From the NCBI GenBank assembly GCA_017960905.1, contig JAGCYH010000039.1:1-43661 (forward strand): a stretch of 43,661 bases of DNA, written 5' to 3'. Position numbers and translations under genes: made by a program. Positions 24,044 through 33,100 of this stretch are shown piece after piece (within the stretch, counting starts at the first letter, position 1; each line of letters starts with the position of its first letter). The stretch comes from Bacteroidales bacterium (GTDB taxonomy: Bacteria > Bacteroidota > Bacteroidia > Bacteroidales > Marinilabiliaceae). Under the pieces are notes generated by a model. The model was not told where the DNA came from. It did not search any database and saw only the letters and a program-made list of their open reading frames with translations.

Positions 24044-24303
24044 TCATTCTTCCCAAAGCTGATGAAGATTTGCAATATTGAAAGCGGAAGGGCGATAAAC
24101 GTATTATGAATCGCATTACAGCGCTGCTGAAAGATATTGTAAAACACCCTTTTACGGGCATAGGCAAACTAGAACCACTGAAAGGCGAATAACATGGGTT
24201 ATGGAGCCGCAGAATAACAGACGAACATCGGTTGGTTTATTCAATAAGCAGCGGAATGGTTTACGTTTATGTGCTTTCGCTCAGATTCCATTATAAGAAA
24301 TAA
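24034..24303 (+). pseudogene. yoeB: YoeB/Txe-type toxin with two in-frame stops
   Basis: From ATG 24034 the frame reads MEIVILPKADEDLQY, a TGA stop (24079-24081), then KRKGDKRIMNRITALLKDI, HPFTGIGKLEPLKGE, a TAA stop (24190-24192), then HGLWSRRITDEHRLVYSI and VYVYVLSLRFHYKK to a final TAA. This is the full length and layout of YoeB (ILPKAxxDLxYWK, PFxGIGKPExLK, LxGxWSRRIxxEHRLVY, LSxxxHY). The first stop replaces the usual Trp (TGG to TGA), the second an aromatic or Leu position. All catalytic blocks (Glu, Arg, His) survive in frame, so decay is probably recent. Recoding is unlikely because TGA ends other genes here, for example murB. Confidence 0.88.
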
Positions 24304-24355
24304 AGCCCCAAACCCTCAAAATCGAAAAAACTTTTCAAAAAAAATCCACTCGAAT

Positions 24356-24386
24356 TTTGCAGAGAAATAAAAACGTTGTAAATTTG
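24356..24386 (+). promoter_or_regulatory. Sigma-ABfr promoter of the tRNA-Gln genes
   Basis: TTTG (24356-24359), 19 bases, then TAAATTTG (24379-24386): a very good match to TTTG-N19-21-TAnnTTTG, about 33 bases before the first tRNA. Confidence 0.8.
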
Positions 24387-24419
24387 CAGCGCGAATCGGG
24401 AAACATCGACTCGCAAATT

Positions 24420-24490
24420 TGTCCTGTAGTATAAAGGTAGTACAGAAGATTCTGGTTCTTTTAGTCAGGGTTCGAATCCTTGCGGGACAA
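24420..24490 (+). tRNA. tRNA-Gln (anticodon CTG)
   Basis: Acceptor TGTCCTG pairs with CGGGACA, the T arm is CAGGG-TTCGAAT-CCTTG, and the anticodon stem GAAGA/TCTTT encloses loop TTCTGGT, giving anticodon CTG. The U1-A72 pair fits glutamine identity. CCA is not encoded. Confidence 0.88.
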
Positions 24491-24498
24491 CAAAAAAA

Positions 24499-24523
24499 AC
24501 CGATGAAGAATCGGTCTTTTTGT
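24499..24523 (+). terminator. Short terminator-like hairpin between the tRNA genes
   Basis: ACCGAT pairs with ATCGGT around GAAGA and is followed by a T-run. It would separate the first tRNA from the second, although it may instead be only partly effective. Confidence 0.6.
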
Positions 24524-24533
24524 TTTAACTGAT

Positions 24534-24604
24534 TGTGGTATAGTATAATGGCAGTACAGGAGATTTTGGTTCTCTTAGAGAGGGTTCGAATCCTTCTACC
24601 ACAA
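24534..24604 (+). tRNA. tRNA-Gln (anticodon TTG)
   Basis: The acceptor TGTGGTA/TACCACA is perfectly paired. Anticodon stem GGAGA/TCTCT encloses loop TTTTGGT, giving anticodon TTG. The D arm and T loop (TTCGAAT) are nearly the same as in the neighbouring tRNA-Gln. CCA is not encoded. Confidence 0.9.
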
Positions 24605-24607
24605 CAC

Positions 24608-24646
24608 AAAAAAAATCATACATCTTTCGATGTATGATTTTTTTTC
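24608..24646. terminator. Bidirectional terminator between tRNA-Gln and ilvE
   Basis: A long A/T-flanked stem (ATCATACATC with GATGTATGAT around TTTC) has an A-run on one side and a T-run on the other. It can end both the tRNA transcript and minus-strand ilvE, whose stop is at 24662. Confidence 0.88.
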
Positions 24647-24661
24647 GTCCTTAATTAATAA

Positions 24662-25732
24662 TCAATCTATCACGGTAACCCAACCATGAGTGTCGGGTTC
24701 GTCGCCATATTGTATAGCGCGCAGTTTGTTGTAGAAAGCCGTGCAAACCGGACCCGGTTTGCCGTCTTTGCAATACTCGTACGTCTTGTTGCACTTGAAG
24801 TCGCCAGGTACGAACGGATGCTCCTTGTTCGGGTCGATGAGATCGTAGTCGTCGACCTTCGAGATGGGACTTACTACCGCTGCCGTACCGCACTCGCCTG
24901 CCTCGCTGAACTCGGCAAGCTCCTCTTCGAGTATCGGGCGCTGTTCAACTTGCATGCCCATGTCTTTTGCCAACTGCTGAAGGCTCTTGTTGGTTATCGA
25001 AGGCAAAATCGACGACGATTTTGGAGTGACGTATGTGTTGCCTTTGATGCCGAAGAAGTTGGCCGGGCCGCACTCGTCGATATATTTTTTCTGCTTAGCG
25101 TCTAAGTAGAGCACAGCCGAATAGCCCATGGTGTGGCCGAGGTCACCAGCGACGAGCGATGCAGCATAGTTGCCGCCCACTTTGTACGTGCCGGTGCCGA
25201 GAGGCGCCGCACGGTCGAACTGGCGTATTACACAAACCGGTGTCGCTTTGAATCCGTCTTTGAAGTATGGTCCGCATGGAGTTACGAATATCAGGAACAG
25301 ATATTCGGTCGACGGGCCGACGCCTACGCGCGGCGAGCAACCGATAAGCAGCGGACGTATGTAGAGCGAGCAACCCGACTCGTAAGGCGGCACGAAACGT
25401 TCGTTGAGTTTGACCACCTTCTTCACGGCTTCGCAAAATTTCTCGATAGGCAGTTTCGCCATCATGATGCCTTCAGATGTTTTCTGAAGACGTTTTGCGT
25501 TCTCGTCCATACGGAAAACGCGGATTTTGCCGTCTTTGCCACGGAACGCCTTCAGGCCTTCGAAGGCCTCCTGTCCGTAGTGAAGGCATGTCGATGCCAT
25601 GTGAAGGCTAATCTGGTCCGACGACGATATCTCTATCTCGCCCCATTTGCCATCTCTGTAGTAGCAACGCACGTTGTAATCGGTTTTCATGTACTGAAAG
25701 CCCAGATTATTCCAATCAATACTGTCGTTCAT
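24662..25732 (-). CDS. ilvE: Branched-chain amino acid aminotransferase
   Basis: IlvE transfers the amino group between glutamate and the keto acids of leucine, isoleucine and valine, using pyridoxal phosphate. The 356 residues fit the longer bacterial and eukaryotic-like type. Visible motifs: HYGQEAFEGLKAFRG, YIRPLLIG, the PLP Lys184 in GTGTYKVGGNYAASL, the family block YIDECGPANFFGI, and EAGECGTAAVVSPI. The start MNDSIDWNNLGF is the typical beginning. It is monocistronic and reads toward the tRNA genes. A 16-bp perfect palindrome (25554-25569) lies inside the gene. Confidence 0.96.
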   Translation of the reverse strand: MNDSIDWNNLGFQYMKTDYNVRCYYRDGKWGEIEISSSDQISLHMASTCLHYGQEAFEGLKAFRGKDGKIRVFRMDENAKRLQKTSEGIMMAKLPIEKFCEAVKKVVKLNERFVPPYESGCSLYIRPLLIGCSPRVGVGPSTEYLFLIFVTPCGPYFKDGFKATPVCVIRQFDRAAPLGTGTYKVGGNYAASLVAGDLGHTMGYSAVLYLDAKQKKYIDECGPANFFGIKGNTYVTPKSSSILPSITNKSLQQLAKDMGMQVEQRPILEEELAEFSEAGECGTAAVVSPISKVDDYDLIDPNKEHPFVPGDFKCNKTYEYCKDGKPGPVCTAFYNKLRAIQYGDEPDTHGWVTVID

Positions 25733-25884
25733 AATGTTATATGTTTAATATTTAGCCTTTTGCGCTTGCGCGAAAGGACACTTTTACCTATTTTTTCAGT
25801 CGCTAAATTATGAATTTTATTATTAAATGACAATTTTTTCTGCTTACTATTTTTGATTTTTAATATTATTTATCTCCTTATTCT

Positions 25885-25892
25885 TATATTTG
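25885..25892 (+). promoter_or_regulatory. Putative minus-7 box upstream of ribE
   Basis: TATATTTG matches TAnnTTTG. It lies about 79 bases before the ribE ATG. The expected minus-33 TTTG is not at the right spacing. I see no FMN riboswitch core in the leader. Confidence 0.45.
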
Positions 25893-25971
25893 CGATATCA
25901 AAAAAGACCTGTTCCGACACACTCGGCATTTGGTCCAATATATTGATAAAGAAACAAATAACGCTATAAAA

Positions 25972-26574
25972 ATGTTTTCAGGAATAGTAGAAGAGGCTGC
26001 CGTGGTAAAGCGGTTGGAGAAGGAGAAAAGCAATTTGCACATCACACTTGAGTGCTCATTTGCCGGCGAGCTCAAGATAGACCAGAGCGTGGCACACAAT
26101 GGTGTGTGCCTCACGGTCGTTGCCATAAATGGCAACGAATACACCGTGACGGCAGTGCAGGAGACGCTCGACAAGTCGAACCTCGGCGATCTCCAGGTGG
26201 GCGACAAAGTCAATGTGGAGCGCAGCATGATAATGAACGGCCGCCTCGACGGACATATTGTCCAAGGCCACGTTGACCAGACAGCAGAATGCACTGACGT
26301 GCAGGAAGTTGACGGCAGCTGGTATTTCACTTTCAGATACAAGGCCGATGCCGAAAAAGCAAAACAAGGCTACGTAACTGTAGAAAAAGGTTCGGTTTGT
26401 GTAAACGGAGTGAGTCTTACCGTCGTAAACAGCCAATTGGACGGTTTTCAGGTAGCAATAATACCTTTCACGTTCGAACACACCAATTTCTGCCGAATCA
26501 AAAAAGGTACACGCGTGAATATCGAGTTCGACATTATTGGTAAGTATATTAGTAGAATAAGCAATATAAAATAG
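25972..26574 (+). CDS. ribE: Riboflavin synthase alpha subunit
   Basis: Riboflavin synthase dismutates two 6,7-dimethyl-8-ribityllumazines to riboflavin. I start at ATG 25972 because the family begins MFSGIVEE; the frame is open further upstream. The 200 residues are normal and form two similar lumazine-binding barrels: first VAHNGVCLTVV near residue 45, second VCVNGVSLTVV near 145, with NVERSMIMNGRLDGHIVQGH between. The C-terminal helix (IIGKYISRI) is the trimer helix. The stop is 5 bases before the next gene, so it heads a plus-strand run. Two inverted repeats lie side by side at 26091-26110 (8/4) and 26117-26138 (9/4). Confidence 0.96.
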   Translation: MFSGIVEEAAVVKRLEKEKSNLHITLECSFAGELKIDQSVAHNGVCLTVVAINGNEYTVTAVQETLDKSNLGDLQVGDKVNVERSMIMNGRLDGHIVQGHVDQTAECTDVQEVDGSWYFTFRYKADAEKAKQGYVTVEKGSVCVNGVSLTVVNSQLDGFQVAIIPFTFEHTNFCRIKKGTRVNIEFDIIGKYISRISNIK

Positions 26575-26579
26575 TGAAT

Positions 26580-27062
26580 ATGAAGACTTTAGTATTATTA
26601 GCATTTTCAATTTTGCTTTTGGGCGCAACGAGCTGCAAAAGCACAAAAGCAGTTGCACCTACGCAACGCCAATCAACGACAGCCGCAAGTCCTTCGAAAA
26701 CGAGCAGCACTACATTGGAAAGCAACAAAGCCCTCAAGACTTCGGGCACAAATTCGAAGGTGGGCACCGTAATGAAAGGCGGAGCGTCGTACTACGCCGA
26801 CAAATACGAAGGCCGCCCTACCGCCAGCGGAGAGCCTTTCTCGCAGAAGAAACTCACCGCAGCACATAAAACGCTGAAATTCGGCACTATGGTGCGCGTA
26901 ACAAACCTCTCGAACAACAAAAAAGTTGACGTAAAAATCAACGACCGCGGACCATACGTCAACGGCCGTATAATAGACCTCTCGCGCGCCGCAGCCGAGA
27001 AAATCGACATGGTGCGGTCGGGCGTCGCACAAGTTACTGTAGAGATTATTTCCGAACCGTAG
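26580..27062 (+). CDS. RlpA-like septal ring lytic transglycosylase, lipoprotein
   Basis: ATG 26580 gives a lipoprotein signal (MKTLVLLAFSILLLGATSCK, lipobox GATSC); an in-frame GTG at 26574 overlaps the ribE stop and adds little. A Ser/Thr/Lys-rich linker (about 22-62) leads to a double-psi beta-barrel: GGASYYADKYEGRPTASGEP, LTAAHKTLKFGTMVRVTNL, and VKINDRGPYVNGRIIDLSR. These are the RlpA blocks; RlpA cleaves denuded glycan strands at the septum in species studied. There is no C-terminal SPOR domain, as in shorter family members. It sits 5 bases after ribE and 25 before the channel gene, so an operon is likely. Confidence 0.92.
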   Translation: MKTLVLLAFSILLLGATSCKSTKAVAPTQRQSTTAASPSKTSSTTLESNKALKTSGTNSKVGTVMKGGASYYADKYEGRPTASGEPFSQKKLTAAHKTLKFGTMVRVTNLSNNKKVDVKINDRGPYVNGRIIDLSRAAAEKIDMVRSGVAQVTVEIISEP

Positions 27063-27087
27063 TTTCCTCTCCCCTACCAGATAAAAC

Positions 27088-28332
27088 ATGATAGCCGACG
27101 AACCTATACAGGAAGACTTAGACGCAACAGACGTCAACATGGGCCAGGAGGGCTGGGCGGCCGACAAAGCCAAAGAGCTGCTCGACTGGCTGGGCATCAA
27201 CTACAACGATGCCGGCATTGCCGACCAGCTGGTTATTCTCTGTGTTGCACTTCTTATCTCTGCAATTGTTTGGGCCATAGGTAAATACATTATTGCAGGA
27301 AGCGTGAAGCGCGTGCTTAAGCACGCGAAATCGCAAAATCTGCCGCTCATTTTCAACGACAAGGTACTCAACCGCATCGTCAGAATACTGCCGACAGTAT
27401 CCATGCTGGCTTTCAGCCTTGCTTTCGACAAGGAAGGCATTGTGTATAGGATATATATAAAGTTCTTCCAGCTCGTGCTTGTCTTTTCTATCACTCAGCT
27501 GGTGCTTGCCGTCCTGCGTGCCATTTTCAATGTCATAAGCAACATCGAGAAGTTCAAAGGGCAACCCATGAACGGCGTCTATCAGCTCATAGCCATATTT
27601 ATATATGTAATATGCGTGATAGTGATGGTATCGATACTTATAGATAAGTCGCCGGCTTACCTGCTCACGGGCTTGGGTGCTTCGGCGGCCATACTATCGT
27701 TGGTGTTCAAAGACACTTTTGTAGGCTTTGTTGCTGGTTTTCAGCTTGCTGCAAACAAAATGCTCAAAGTGGGCGACTGGATTGTGGTGCCCTCGCAAAA
27801 TGCCAACGGCATTGTGCAGGAGGTGTCGCTCAACACCGTCAAGGTGCAGAACTGGGACAATACCATAACCACCATGCCGCCTACGGTGCTTATGTCGGGT
27901 TCGTTCTACAACTGGCGCGGCATGCAAGAGTCCGACGGCCGACGCATCTGCCGCTCCATCAGCATCGATATGAACACCATAACGTTCTGCACGCCCGAAC
28001 TCATTGAGAAATGCCGGCAAATGCCGCTGCTCAAGAAGTTCTTCGAGCGACACACTGACGTTGAAAATCTTACGAACTTAACCCTGTTTCGCGCTTACGC
28101 CGAGGCGTTTTTGCGAAGCAATAAAAAAATAAACCAAAGCATGACGCTTATGGTTCGCCAGCTGCAACCTACTGAATTCGGCCTGCCCATTGAGCTCTAC
28201 TGCTTCTCGTCGATAAAGACGTGGGTCGAATACGAGGCCATACAGTCAGAAATATTCGACCATGTGATAGCCGTCGTGCCTCAGTTCGGACTGAGAATCT
28301 ACCAGGTGATAGCTTCGCAACCTAAAGATTAG
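27088..28332 (+). CDS. MscS-family mechanosensitive channel (YbdG/MscM-like)
   Basis: The 414-residue protein has an acidic N-terminus, then transmembrane segments near 47-70 (QLVILCVALLISAIVWAIG), 95-115, 125-150 and 165-185. The pore helix and beta domain region follow: LLTGLGASAAILSLVFKDTF, FVAGFQLAANKMLKVGDWI, GIVQEVSLNTVKVQNWDNT. The C-terminal part (FCFSSIKTWVEYE-like, QSEIFDHVIAVVPQFGLR) is the longer form seen in the YbdG/MscM group. Such channels open under hypo-osmotic stress to release solutes. It lies in the ribE-rlpA run. An 18-bp perfect palindrome lies at 27310-27327. Confidence 0.93.
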   Translation: MIADEPIQEDLDATDVNMGQEGWAADKAKELLDWLGINYNDAGIADQLVILCVALLISAIVWAIGKYIIAGSVKRVLKHAKSQNLPLIFNDKVLNRIVRILPTVSMLAFSLAFDKEGIVYRIYIKFFQLVLVFSITQLVLAVLRAIFNVISNIEKFKGQPMNGVYQLIAIFIYVICVIVMVSILIDKSPAYLLTGLGASAAILSLVFKDTFVGFVAGFQLAANKMLKVGDWIVVPSQNANGIVQEVSLNTVKVQNWDNTITTMPPTVLMSGSFYNWRGMQESDGRRICRSISIDMNTITFCTPELIEKCRQMPLLKKFFERHTDVENLTNLTLFRAYAEAFLRSNKKINQSMTLMVRQLQPTEFGLPIELYCFSSIKTWVEYEAIQSEIFDHVIAVVPQFGLRIYQVIASQPKD

Positions 28333-28368
28333 CAATGCTTTAAACAACTGAACGATAAAGTGATAGAA

Positions 28369-29472
28369 ATGATGAATCTGGCTTCGTTGCATCGCAGGCT
28401 GCAACCCGGCATCGACGAGGCCATACACAATGTAATAGAACAGAGCTGTTTTATACGCGGTAAATACGTAAGCCAATTCGAGAGCGAATTGGCGCAATAT
28501 CTTGGCTGTAAGAGTGTTATCGGCTGCGGCAACGGAACCGATGCGCTCTACCTTGCACTGCGCGCGCTCAACCTGAGCGCGGGCGACGAAGTGATAACTA
28601 CCACCATGTCGTTTGTGGCGGCTGCCGAAGTTATTGCCGAATTAGGCCTCCGGCCTGTATTCGCCGACGTTACCGCCGACACGTACAACACTGATATTGA
28701 GAATATTGAGAGAGCTTTCACCCCGCGTGTGAAAGCCATCGTCGTTACGCATCTGTTTGGACGGCCGTGCAACATGCAGGCCATAATGGATTTTGCCCGC
28801 TCGAAGAATTTGCCAGTTGTCGAAGACGCCGCACAGTGTATGGGCGGTGCGGCCATCGTCGATGGCCGCGAGCAAAAACTCGGCACTATAGGCACTGTTG
28901 GCTGCACATCGTTTTTCCCGTCGAAAAACCTCGGATGCATGGGCGACGGCGGCGCTGTAATAACCAACGACGACACTGTGGCACAGCAAGTTCGCATGCT
29001 GGCCAACCATGGCTCGTATATCAAATACAAGCACGAGGCGTTCGGTGTCAACTCGCGCCTCGATGGCATTCAGGCCGCTGTGTTGTCGGTCAAACTGCGC
29101 CATCTCGACGATTGCAACCTGCGCCGCCGTCAGGCAGCGCAACGTTATACTGGCAAACTCGCGGCATGTGCGAATGTCGTCCCGCCTGCCGACTGTCAAG
29201 GTCATGTATATCACCAATATACCATACGCATCACCAACGGGCGACGCGACGCACTGAAGGATTTTCTGCTCGCAAATGGCGTAAAGACAATGATTTACTA
29301 CACGCTCATGCTGCACCTTCAACCGGCCTACAGCCAGTTTGCCAACGGCAAACTGCCAGTTGCCGAAAGTCTTCAGAACGAAGTCATTTCGCTGCCTATT
29401 GATAGTGAAATAACTGACAATGAAATAGATACAATCTGTAATCTTATTCGCGAATGGGATCGACAGAACTGA
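28369..29472 (+). CDS. DegT/DnrJ/EryC1/StrS sugar aminotransferase (WbpE-like)
   Basis: PLP-dependent enzymes of this family aminate keto-sugar nucleotides. The start is one of ATG 28369 or 28372; a GTG at 28360 would add MIE. Motifs: FIRGKYVSQFESELA, IGCGNGTDALYLALRAL, the D-E-V-I-T block (GDEVITTTMSFVAAAE), VVEDAAQCMGG, the PLP lysine in FFPSKNLGCMGDGG, ANHGS, and GVNSRLDGIQAAVL. The next gene, a hexapeptide N-acetyltransferase, starts 19 bases before this stop. That pair is the WbpE/WbpD arrangement of UDP-2,3-diacetamido-sugar synthesis; the dehydrogenase and other steps are not in the window. Inverted repeats: 28563-28581, 28849-28869 and 29335-29355. Confidence 0.93.
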   Translation: MMNLASLHRRLQPGIDEAIHNVIEQSCFIRGKYVSQFESELAQYLGCKSVIGCGNGTDALYLALRALNLSAGDEVITTTMSFVAAAEVIAELGLRPVFADVTADTYNTDIENIERAFTPRVKAIVVTHLFGRPCNMQAIMDFARSKNLPVVEDAAQCMGGAAIVDGREQKLGTIGTVGCTSFFPSKNLGCMGDGGAVITNDDTVAQQVRMLANHGSYIKYKHEAFGVNSRLDGIQAAVLSVKLRHLDDCNLRRRQAAQRYTGKLAACANVVPPADCQGHVYHQYTIRITNGRRDALKDFLLANGVKTMIYYTLMLHLQPAYSQFANGKLPVAESLQNEVISLPIDSEITDNEIDTICNLIREWDRQN

Positions 29473-30056
29473 TAGAACGCGACGGCTACTTCGTGCACCC
29501 TACGAGCATCGTAGATAACGGCTGCTCGATAGGCAAAGGCACGCGTATATGGCACTTCTGCCACGTGATGGGCGACTGCCAGATAGGCCGCGACTGCAAC
29601 ATAGGCCAGAACGTCGTTGTTATGCAGCACGTGCGCGTGGGCAACGGCGTGAAGATACAGAACAACGTGTCGCTCTACACCGGCGTTGAGTGCGACGACG
29701 ACGTGTTCCTTGGTCCGTCGGTGGTGTTTACCAATGTGCTCAATCCGCGCAGCTTCGTCAGCCGGCGCGACAAGTACGCGCCAACGCGCGTGCGCCGTGG
29801 CGCGTCGCTCGGCGCCAACGCCACTATTGTATGCGGTGTGGAGATTGGCGAGTACGCCTTGGTAGGCGCGGGTGCTGTGGTAGTGAAGGATGTGAAACCG
29901 TTTGCACTCGTCGTGGGCAATCCGGCCCGACAGATAGGTTGGGTTAGTCGCTATGGCAACCGCCTCATTTTCAACGACAACAGCGAAGCCGAATGTCCCG
30001 AGACACACGAACGCTATCTGCTCAAAGACGGACAGGTACAGATGGTGAGTGAGTAA
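29454..30056 (+). CDS. Hexapeptide-repeat sugar N-acetyltransferase (WbpD/WlbB-like)
   Basis: The 200-residue protein folds as a left-handed beta helix: repeats such as CSIGKGTRIWHFCHVM, CQIGRDCNIGQNV, VRVGNGVKIQNNVSLY, VECDDDVFLGPSVVF and VEIGEYALVGAGAVVV. The family block FTNVLNPRS and the ending VVGNPARQIGWVSRYG match WbpD/WlbB, which acetylates the 3-amino group of UDP-2-acetamido-3-amino-2,3-dideoxyglucuronate with acetyl-CoA. It overlaps the aminotransferase gene by 19 bases. Use in O-antigen or capsule is inferred from the family. The exact sugar cannot be told. Confidence 0.93.
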   Translation: MGSTELIERDGYFVHPTSIVDNGCSIGKGTRIWHFCHVMGDCQIGRDCNIGQNVVVMQHVRVGNGVKIQNNVSLYTGVECDDDVFLGPSVVFTNVLNPRSFVSRRDKYAPTRVRRGASLGANATIVCGVEIGEYALVGAGAVVVKDVKPFALVVGNPARQIGWVSRYGNRLIFNDNSEAECPETHERYLLKDGQVQMVSE

Positions 30057-30104
30057 TTGAGAATTGAAAATTGTAAAAATCACTTTTTAATAATAATTAT
30101 AACA

Positions 30105-33100
30105 ATGACAACAAAGATTGAAACTATTAAGGATTTTTCGAGACGGGCGGTGATGACGCTACTCGTCATGATGTTCGCAATGACCGCACAGACGGTGTGG
30201 GCGCAGACTACTCAGTTCCCGCTTTATTCGGGTGATGAGGGCACACAATCTAAACCTTATCAGATTAAATCGAGTAGTGATCTCATAAAACTTGCAGCCG
30301 ATGTGAATAGTGGTACGAAATACGAAGGGAAGTACTTCGTGTTAACTAAAGACATAAGTTTCTCGTACTCTAATCCGTGGAATAATAGTACAGAACACAA
30401 CTTCGATGGTATTGGTAATTCTATGAGTAACGGTTTCAAGGGTACGTTCGATGGCCAGAACCACACTATTAGTGGCATCCGCATGCATTTAGAACGCGAA
30501 TATGTAGGTCTTTTTGGTTATGTTGAAAATGGAACCATTAAAAATGTGACACTTAGCGATTCTCGCATATCTGGAAGGAACTGGACAGGCGGTATCGTTG
30601 GTTCCTTGAAAAATAGAACTGCTGTTGTCAGTAATTGCCATGTAACTGCTACTGTGGATATAGCTAACGACATTGTAAAAGATTCATGGTATCATGCCGG
30701 AATTGTTGGACAACTTTCCGATGCTACGATAGAAAACTGTACCAGTTCTGCAACAATAAGCACAAAGGGTGGTTCTTGTGGGTATTTTGCCGGTATTGTC
30801 GGCAAAGCTGGAGGTGGACAAGTTAAAAACAATACAGCCATCAATGTTACAGTTCCTGCTGTCTCAGAGAGAGGTGCCATTTTAGGTGCCAAATCAAGTA
30901 GTCTACGTACAAATAACAACTATTATCTGAATTGTAATGTAGCAGGAACGGCTAATGCAACAAACGTGGGATGTGGTGGTGCCGATATAACTAACAATGA
31001 TGGAGCGGTTTCTATTCATAGGATGACTTTTAATGAAGGTCTTTCTACTAGCACTAATGCTACTATAATCATCTCTGGCATCAACTACTATAGTCAGGGC
31101 TTATCCGTGACTCTCAGCGGTAAAGCCTCAGATTCTTTTTCTTATACTGTTAATGGAGATGCTATCGAAGGTAATACATTCAACATGCCAGCAACCGATG
31201 TTGTCATCGGTACAGCTGCTCCGTTCTCTGTTACTGTAAATAGTGCTGCTGGTGGTAGCTTGGTTGCCAATCCTATTGGCGGAAAAATGGGTGATGTTAT
31301 CAACATGACTGCAACAATCAATAGCGGATACTTGCTCAATGGAATTAATGTTGAAGATGATAGCCACAATGCAGTGGCTGTAAATGGTGGCGAATGGTAT
31401 GGCAATAATACAGCTTCGTTTTCAATGCCTGGTTCTAATGTTACCGTAACTCCAGTGTTTACAAACACCTTGACAGCCACCAACCTTTCTGTTAATATTC
31501 CTCGAAAAAACAACATGAGCATCACAATACCTTCATGCGTACAGTCGTTTAAGGTGTATGATCATGGTGGCGCCGATGGAAATTATACTAACTTTTGTGA
31601 TGGAACACTGACGCTGACTGCTCCTGACGGCTATAAACTTCAGTTGACAGGAACTATGAGTACAGCAGACATATATGACAAGCTGAGTGTTTATGACGGA
31701 ACGAGCACGAGTGCAACTCCACTTGTTGAGAATAAAACGTGCAATAAGGACGGGGTGTTTATTGTAACTACCAGTGTTGGCATTATCACAAGCAGCGATA
31801 AATATATGACCATCAAATTCCGTTCGGATTCTGATGGCTATAGTGAAGGTTTAGACCTCACCGTGACACTTATTGAAGCAAATGTTGAGCGTGATATTAA
31901 TATCAGTTCTGTCGCTCACGGTAGCGTTGGAAAGAGTGCCGAAACTGCCAAAATGAACGAAACTATTACATTGACTGCTTCACCAGAGTCTGGTTATGCA
32001 CTTGGTAGTCTTACTGTTGTGGATGCCAGCGGTAATGCAGTAGACCTTGAGTGGAGTGTGTTTGAAAATACAGCCACCTTTGTGATGCCAGGAACTGCCG
32101 TAACCGTTACACCAGTATTTGTTAGTAAGAACCCACTGTCTATCAATATTCCACGTACTGGTACTGTGAGGGCTACGATTCCCGATGATGTTGTATCATT
32201 TAAAGTTTATGATGATGGAGGTGCTAATGGCGTTAGCAGTGCAAACAATCATGGCTATCTTGTTCTAACAGCGCCTGCCAACCATGTTATGCGGGTTTCT
32301 GGTTTAATGAGGACAAGTAAATTAGATATACTTTCAGCATGGAGTGATTCCGATCCATCAAGTTTAGCTTACTTACTTCGTTATCACCCCGAATATGACG
32401 GAATTGACAATACAATTCCAACATCTATTACAGCTTCCAATGTGCTAATGCTCAACTATAATAGTTCTGCAGGTGGCTATTCTGGTCTTAACTTGACGAT
32501 AGATGTGATTCCAGTTCTCAACTTGGCTGACAATGTCAATAACACAGCATTGATTACCGAGAATGACGGCAAACTGTTCAATGTAACTCTCACTGGCCGT
32601 ACGCTCTTTAAGGATGGTAATTGGAATACGCTTGTATTACCATTCGACTTGACTCTCAGCGGTAGTACGCTGGATGGTGCTGAGGCCAGAATGATGAATG
32701 ATGCTACTATCACGGGTTCTACACTCAATATAACATTCAGTAATCCAGCGACGACACTTGAGGCTGGTGTACCTTATATTATCAAGTGGTCAAGTGGCAG
32801 TAACATCACGAATCCCGCGTTCAAGGGCGTTACCATCAACGCAACAGCTTCGACGGTTGCTACTTCTTCCGATGGCAATGTGACGTTTACTGGTACATAT
32901 AGCCCAGTCACTAACACCGATGGTCTGCTGTTCGATGCACACAACACCGACAACAAAGCCTTCCATGCGGCACTCAGTGCTAAGCGAGACGGCTATACCT
33001 TCGGCGGCTGGTTTGCCGACGCCAGTCTGACCACGCCTGCCACTTCTATCCCATTCGGCACCGATGGCAGCGTAACGCTCTACACTAAGTGGGTGAAACA

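Noticed and set aside
24034..24303. TGA read as tryptophan (alternative genetic code or recoding) in the YoeB frame
   Set aside because: TGA is the normal stop of other genes here, for example murB and DUF3990, and a second stop (TAA) also breaks the frame. Pseudogenisation is simpler.
25780..25971. FMN riboswitch before ribE
   Set aside because: The leader is A/T-rich and I cannot find the conserved RFN-element core (AGGGYG...CCNACNG) or its six-helix arrangement.
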